From M3007 sp964550795 (GTDB lineage: Bacteria > Bacteroidota > Bacteroidia > Chitinophagales > Saprospiraceae), in assembly GCA_964550795.1 (NCBI GenBank), contig CAZKBH010000024.1, positions 5,868 to 69,867 of the forward strand: DNA of 64,000 nucleotides, given 5' to 3'. Each line of letters opens with the position of its first letter. Position 1 is the stretch's first letter. The position numbers and the translations under genes are program-made. The notes under the pieces were generated by a model, which saw nothing but the letters and a program-made list of their open reading frames with translations, was not told where the DNA came from and searched no databases. This document shows, piece by piece, positions 59,638 through 64,000 of the stretch.

Positions 59638-60174
59638 TTGAGTGAACATGAACTTATCCGAGGTTGCTTGCGCGGTTCCGCGCAATGCCAACGCGAATTG
59701 TACGAGCGTTTTGCCGGCAAGATGTTCGCGGTGTGCCTGCGGTATGCCCGGACAAGAGAGGATGCAGCGGATATTTTGCAAGATGGATTTATGAAGGTGT
59801 TCGCCAAGCTGGAGCAGTTCCAATTTCAGGGTTCTTTTGAGGGGTGGGTACGGCGTGTGATGGTTAATACAGCGTTGAGGGCGTATCAGAAACAACGGTA
59901 TGATTTCGAGTTAACAGGTTTTGAGCGATTACCAGAAACGCCTGTGGATCCAGATGCAGTCGCTTTACTCTCGGAAGCGGAGTTGTTGAATCTGGTCCGA
60001 AACTTGCCCGATGGATATCGGGCAGTATTCAATTTAGTGGCGATTGAAGGATATTCCCATGCAGAAGCGGCTGATTTGTTGGGAATTCAAGAAAGCACTT
60101 CCCGTTCTCAGCTCACCAAGGCGAGGCGATATCTGGAAATAGAAGTTGGTAAACTGGAGAAAATTATACCCTAA
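59638..60174 (+). CDS. ECF-type RNA polymerase sigma factor
   Basis: The TTG at 59638 gives MSEHELIRGCLRGSAQCQREL, the usual start of this family; the earlier TTG at 59569 lies upstream of a likely -7 box. The 178-residue product has region 2 (LYERFAGKMFAVCLRYARTREDAADILQDGFMKVF) and region 4 (LPDGYRAVFNLVAIEGYSHAEAADLLGIQESTSRSQLTKARRYL). It would direct polymerase to envelope-stress promoters and is probably controlled by the membrane protein encoded 24 bp downstream. Confidence 0.9.
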   Translation: MSEHELIRGCLRGSAQCQRELYERFAGKMFAVCLRYARTREDAADILQDGFMKVFAKLEQFQFQGSFEGWVRRVMVNTALRAYQKQRYDFELTGFERLPETPVDPDAVALLSEAELLNLVRNLPDGYRAVFNLVAIEGYSHAEAADLLGIQESTSRSQLTKARRYLEIEVGKLEKIIP

Positions 60175-60198
60175 GTACCGATGAAATAATAACGCATC

Positions 60199-61641
60199 AT
60201 GAAAAATATGGATCATCCAAGCCATAAAATGGACGATATTTTCCGACAGCGGCTACAAGACGTGGAGGTGCCTCCTCCTGCGTTCGTGTGGGCAGCCGTG
60301 GAACAGGGCTTACAAAAACGTCGGCGCAAACGGCTGTTGTTGTGGGTGTTCACTTTGCTTACCGCTGCCGCAACAGGATTGTGGCTGTGGGAAACGAACG
60401 TTCAGTACAAGGAAGTTGTCGGGTTGAATAACAACCCACAAGTACTTGAAAAACAAGACGTTGCGTCTGAAGATCAAACTACTGCACAGACAGAAGAAAT
60501 ACCCGACTATTCATCCACTTCTACTGAAACTAATTCCCCCGGAAGGATAGCGGACGCTCATTCGCAAGACAAAAATTCCTCGGCATTGCTGGGAACCAAT
60601 TCGAGGAAATCGGATGCGATCACATCTGCAAGTGCTCCATCCGCAGAGAAAAAGTACAATACTAAAGCGCCTGAAATCAATCGCGCTACCAATACAAACG
60701 CCCAGACGCAACCAATTTTTTCGCCGGATGTCACGCTGGAAAACCCCGCACAACTGGCCACTGCTTTAAATTTAATGGGTGTAGAAGCAGGGGATTCAGA
60801 TCAGAGGTTGAGCATTCCCGCAATCAATTCAGTTACCTCGATGGTAGCATCTGAGCAGGTGCTTGCGTCCAAAACATTTAAACCGCTGACCCAGCGTAAA
60901 AAAATTCAGCCACTACTCTGCTACGATTTTGCCAAACATCCCAGTGCGTGGATAGTAGATGTTTACGCAGGCCCTTCGTTGGCACAACGCAACCTAACCA
61001 GCCGCTCGGATAATGAACCATATTTACAAGAGCGTTTGGCCACTGAAAAAAGAAGTGTGGCGATGAATGCAGGCGTTCGGGTATCTTTAATGTTCAACCG
61101 CAATTTTTTGGTACGAAGCGGTTTGAATCTCGACCATATCACGGAAGAATTTGAATTTATAGACCCAACTTCTGTGGTCACCACGATTAACCAAAAATAC
61201 GTGAATGGCCAATTTGTAGGAGTAGATACCGTGGTTACGTACGGTGAAAACTACTTAAAAACCTACAATCGTTATGCGCTGCTGGATGTCCCCTTGTTGT
61301 TTGGGGTCGAAATGCGGAGCGGGCGTACGGGCTTCAACGTCAATGCCGGGATATCGGCCAACATACTTTTTGTTAAACGCGGCGCAGTGATAGACCCAAC
61401 TACACATGACCCAGGTCGTATTGGCCCGGGCGGTACCCTAAGTCAATCCGTATTTCGGACCAACCTGGGTGTGAGTGCAGGGGCTAGTGTTCAATGGTAT
61501 TGGCACATGACCCCCCATTTCCGATTGTTTGTGGAACCCTCGTTCCGTCAAGTGCTTCGCCCGGTAACACTGAGCAGCCATCCGGTAGAACAACGCTACA
61601 GCATCCTCGGCCTTCGATTGGGCGCGACTAAAATACTTTAA
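60199..61641 (+). CDS. Sigma-factor-linked membrane protein with C-terminal outer-membrane-type beta-barrel
   Basis: The 480-residue product starts with a short cytoplasmic part (DDIFRQRLQDVEVPPPAFVWAAVEQGL), then one membrane helix (RLLLWVFTLLTAAATGLWLW), a long Ser/Thr/Asn-rich linker, and a C-terminal beta-strand region from about residue 240 (IVDVYAGPSLAQRN, MNAGVRVSLMFNRNFLVRSGLNLDHI, VEPSFRQVL) that resembles PorT-type barrels. This layout recurs directly after ECF sigma genes in Bacteroidota and suggests an anti-sigma or signal-transducing role. Gene order supports that function; it is not shown. Confidence 0.75.
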   Translation: MKNMDHPSHKMDDIFRQRLQDVEVPPPAFVWAAVEQGLQKRRRKRLLLWVFTLLTAAATGLWLWETNVQYKEVVGLNNNPQVLEKQDVASEDQTTAQTEEIPDYSSTSTETNSPGRIADAHSQDKNSSALLGTNSRKSDAITSASAPSAEKKYNTKAPEINRATNTNAQTQPIFSPDVTLENPAQLATALNLMGVEAGDSDQRLSIPAINSVTSMVASEQVLASKTFKPLTQRKKIQPLLCYDFAKHPSAWIVDVYAGPSLAQRNLTSRSDNEPYLQERLATEKRSVAMNAGVRVSLMFNRNFLVRSGLNLDHITEEFEFIDPTSVVTTINQKYVNGQFVGVDTVVTYGENYLKTYNRYALLDVPLLFGVEMRSGRTGFNVNAGISANILFVKRGAVIDPTTHDPGRIGPGGTLSQSVFRTNLGVSAGASVQWYWHMTPHFRLFVEPSFRQVLRPVTLSSHPVEQRYSILGLRLGATKIL

Positions 61642-61730
61642 TTTAAACATAATAGACCACTGGGCAGCGCAAGCCCAAGCTAAGGGGTCTATGGCTTATT
61701 CAAAACGCCATATATTAACACAAAAGAAAA

Positions 61731-62690
61731 ATGACACACATTCGATTGCCATATTGGCCCTTGCTATTCTTAGCCTTAGTGGGATGCCGCAAGGATGTGG
61801 AGGTGTTTAGCCCTTATGCTCCTTCTGCACAAGAAATTGGCAGTCTTTTGGTGCAACAAATACCAGCACCTAATTCTCACACTTCGTTCACGCTCAGCAA
61901 CTTAGCCAACGACATCGTCCTGGAAACCCCCAATGGCGTCCGCATCTCTTTGGTGGATACCGATCAACTTTTCGTCCATGCTGGTACGGGCGAAGCTGTG
62001 TTATGCAGCACCTGCCCAAATCTCAAAGTAGAAGTTACGGAGGTTAGCGACAACAGCGACATAGTAGCGCGCGGCCTGCATACCGTTACAAAGGAAGGGA
62101 CCCTCTTTGAATCTGGGGGGATGGTACTCGTATCCGTAACCTGTAATGGACAGCCATTGGCGCTTTTGCCTGGACGAAACGTAAAAATTCAAATTCCAGA
62201 AAATAACCCTCAGGATGGCTTTTCGGTTTTGAGTCAAACCGCCCCGGCTACTTCGGAGGGCCGTTGGGAGATTGGAAGTCAAGTCGTTTTTAAGGCCGAA
62301 TGGCCAGCGAACAATGGCAATATCCGCCAAGGCTATGAGTTGCTGATGACGCAGTTGGGCTGGGCTGCAAGCGGGCGGGTAATAACGGAGCCAAGCTCGA
62401 GGTTTTGCGTGGAGCTACCGACCGGATTTGGTGGTCAAAACACCTTGTCGTATCTCGTTTTTAAAAATAAACAGGTGGTAGCGCCTTTGGAGTTTGACCT
62501 GGGACAAAACAAATTTTGTTTTTCGAACGTCCCAACCGGCTTTCAAGTGCAATTGGTATCCATCAGTAAGTTAGGGGAACGTTTTTGGCTTGGGAAGGCA
62601 GAAACCGAAACAGGGACCAACGTGACCTTTCCAATAAATACACAAGAAACAACCGAGGAGGCTATTTTTGATTTTTTGAAAAGCCTCTGA
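61731..62690 (+). CDS. Hypothetical lipoprotein
   Basis: The 319-residue product has a lipoprotein signal (MTHIRLPYWPLLFLALVGC, Cys19). The mature part is beta-rich (ANDIVLETPNGVRISLVDTDQLFV, GGMVLVSVTCNGQPLALLPGRNVKIQIP, LSYLVFKNKQVVAPLEFDLG), like a string of small Ig- or ZU5-like sandwiches; no named family is recognised. It is downstream of the sigma/membrane-protein pair and may be its target or effector. Confidence 0.75.
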   Translation: MTHIRLPYWPLLFLALVGCRKDVEVFSPYAPSAQEIGSLLVQQIPAPNSHTSFTLSNLANDIVLETPNGVRISLVDTDQLFVHAGTGEAVLCSTCPNLKVEVTEVSDNSDIVARGLHTVTKEGTLFESGGMVLVSVTCNGQPLALLPGRNVKIQIPENNPQDGFSVLSQTAPATSEGRWEIGSQVVFKAEWPANNGNIRQGYELLMTQLGWAASGRVITEPSSRFCVELPTGFGGQNTLSYLVFKNKQVVAPLEFDLGQNKFCFSNVPTGFQVQLVSISKLGERFWLGKAETETGTNVTFPINTQETTEEAIFDFLKSL

Positions 62691-62730
62691 TCGCTGTCAA
62701 GATACATCCGTGTTTAGTAATTTTCGTTTG

Positions 62731-62765
62731 GAGCCGAGCCAGGAAAGACTGGTCTCGGCTCTTTT
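62731..62765. terminator. Terminator between the lipoprotein gene and accA
   Basis: GAGCCGAG (62731-62738) pairs perfectly with CTCGGCTC (62754-62761), followed by TTTTG. The adjacent genes are convergent. Confidence 0.8.
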
Positions 62766-62802
62766 GTTTTTGAAATACTCGGATCAAAAAAAGGCCTGTT
62801 TT

Positions 62803-63756
62803 TTAAACCCTGCTATAGTGCCCCATCTTGCTGTACTTTTCAATTCGGGTGGTAATGCGCTCATCGGGATCCTGGTTAATCAATTTGGCCAATTCGGCTT
62901 TAATGTGCGCTTTAAGCGTTTCTGCCATTTGTTCCGGGGCATTGTGCCCGCCACCTAGCGGCTCGTTCACGATTCCGTCAATGAGGCCAAAGGCGAGCAT
63001 ATTATCCGCATCCAGTTTGAGGGCATCTGCGGCCTGCTCCTTGAAATCCCAGGAATGCCAAAGTATGGACGAGCAGGATTCGGGGGATATAACAGAATAC
63101 CAGGTGTACTCGAGCATAAATACCTGGTCGCCGAGGCCAATGCCGAGTGCGCCGCCCGAGGCGCCTTCTCCGATGATGTAACACAAAATCGGCACTCGCA
63201 ATTGAGCCATTTCAAACAGGTTTCGCGCAATGGCCTCGGCCTGGCCGCGCTGCTCGGCTTCAATGCCGGGAAAAGCTCCTGGTGTATCAATCAAGGTAAT
63301 GACCGGGAATCCAAAACGTTCGGCCATTTTCATGAGCCTCAGGGCCTTTCGGTAGCCCTCGGGGTTGGCCATGCCGAAATTTCGGTACTGGCGCATCTTG
63401 GTGTTCACCCCTTTTTGGTGTCCAATAATCACAACGGTTTGTCCATCCAAATCCGCCAGTCCACCCACAATGGCGTGATCGTCTCCAGCATACCGATCGC
63501 CGTGTAGTTCGATAAATTTCTGGCAGATCGTGGTGACATAATATAAGGTGTAAGGCCGCTCGGGGTGGCGAGAGAGCTGCACTTTTTGCCAACCGGTGAG
63601 GTTGTGGTATATTTCTTCGCGTTTGCTTTGGATTTTGCCCTCTAGTTCGCGCGTCATGGCGCTCACGTCGAGTTCACCTTTTTCACCTACCTCTTTGATT
63701 TTCTCTAACTGTTCGTAGAGCGCCTCGAGCGGCTTTTCAAAATCCATAAAAGTCAT
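62803..63756 (-). CDS. accA: Acetyl-CoA carboxylase carboxyltransferase subunit alpha
   Basis: The start at 63756 (MTFMDFEKPLEALYEQLEKIKEV) is the usual family start; the frame open to 63873 has no homologous sequence. The 317-residue product holds the CoA-binding carboxyltransferase domain: ELHGDRYAGDDHAIVGGLADLDGQTVVIIGHQKG, RLMKMAERFGFPVITLIDTPGAFPGIEAEQRGQAEAIARNL and GEGASGGALGIGLGDQVFMLEYTWYSVISPE. With AccD it transfers carboxyl from biotin to acetyl-CoA, the first committed step of fatty acid synthesis. accD is not in the window. Confidence 0.96.
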   Translation of the reverse strand: MTFMDFEKPLEALYEQLEKIKEVGEKGELDVSAMTRELEGKIQSKREEIYHNLTGWQKVQLSRHPERPYTLYYVTTICQKFIELHGDRYAGDDHAIVGGLADLDGQTVVIIGHQKGVNTKMRQYRNFGMANPEGYRKALRLMKMAERFGFPVITLIDTPGAFPGIEAEQRGQAEAIARNLFEMAQLRVPILCYIIGEGASGGALGIGLGDQVFMLEYTWYSVISPESCSSILWHSWDFKEQAADALKLDADNMLAFGLIDGIVNEPLGGGHNAPEQMAETLKAHIKAELAKLINQDPDERITTRIEKYSKMGHYSRV

Positions 63757-63901
63757 TGCCATAGCGAGCGTATCTTTTAAGCGGTCTTTCAAAGGGCGGG
63801 CAAAGATACGATTCAGATGCTTGTTTTTCGTAGGCAGTAAATTTGATCGGCTTGACAAAAAATATTTCCACAAAAGTTTGTCTGTCCGAAAAGTTTAAAC
63901 C

Positions 63902-63909
63902 TATCTTTG
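63902..63909 (+). promoter_or_regulatory. Candidate -7 box for tRNA-Asp
   Basis: TATCTTTG is a perfect TAnnTTTG match with TTTG near 63878 as the -33 element, 24 bp upstream of the tRNA. Confidence 0.6.
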
Positions 63910-63932
63910 CCCCGCTTTTGAAAGAAAGCATT

Positions 63933-64000
63933 GGATTGGTAGTTCAGTTGGTTAGAATGCCGCCCTGTCACGGCGGAGGTCGCGGGTTCGAGTCCCGTCC
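63933..64000 (+). tRNA. tRNA-Asp (GUC), 3' end beyond window
   Basis: The acceptor 5' strand GGATTGG, D arm GTTCAGTTGGTTAGAAT, anticodon stem CCGCC/GGCGG with loop CTGTCAC and the T arm GCGGGTTCGAGTCCCGT are all present. The anticodon GTC is at 63968-63970. The 3' acceptor strand is cut by the window edge. Confidence 0.97.

Overview
The window is a piece of a Bacteroidota chromosome, most likely from Saprospiria (a Saprospira/Haliscomenobacter-like lineage). The evidence is the type IX secretion genes porU, porV and a PorW/SprE-type lipoprotein, many lipoproteins with a late N-terminal lipobox Cys, heme A synthase, a YifB/ComM ATPase, and recurring Bacteroidota-type -7 boxes (TAnnTTTG) in front of genes that lack Shine-Dalgarno sequences. 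A tRNA-Asp gene is cut by the right edge and a large lipoprotein gene by the left edge.

Layout. 1-14 kb: envelope and replication genes (lipoprotein, PBP1A, a two-gene lipoprotein/TPR-like pair whose second gene is frameshifted, a thioredoxin-fold protein, dnaX, a GT2 glycosyltransferase, a conserved 'asparagine synthetase B'-labelled protein, a lipid kinase). 14.4-19 kb: an orphan antitoxin-like gene, then ileS. ileS is preceded by an 18-codon Ile-rich leader peptide and a mutually exclusive antiterminator/terminator pair, and it is interrupted in frame by a mobile-looking DUF559 nuclease domain bounded by inverted GC-rich palindromes. A solo copy of the same palindrome lies further downstream in ileS. 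19-25.4 kb: tcdA, an internally deleted methyltransferase, rfaE2, one intact and one decayed four-helix-bundle gene among palindromic repeats, comM, an alpha/beta hydrolase and ctaA. 25.4-29.2 kb: the largest gene-free gap (DnaA-box cluster plus AT-rich tract), an HtrA-like protease, an aldehyde dehydrogenase, and a 333-bp gap with one perfect and one near-perfect parS site. Together these suggest the chromosomal origin region. 29-40 kb: OmpA/PD40 protein, porV, porU, a lipoprotein and the PorW/SprE protein, i.e. much of a type IX secretion module. 40-64 kb: mostly housekeeping (truA, a degenerate dihydroorotase, purD, pepF, acpP, pyk, cysS, accA) mixed with envelope proteins, a PstS-like lipoprotein/TPR pair and an ECF sigma/membrane-protein pair.

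Intergenic regions carry at least four families of palindromic repeats at two or more places each. The main points of interest are the ileS attenuator, the in-frame DUF559 insertion in ileS, the origin/parS region, the candidate -1 frameshift site at 6.09 kb and the internally deleted methyltransferase.
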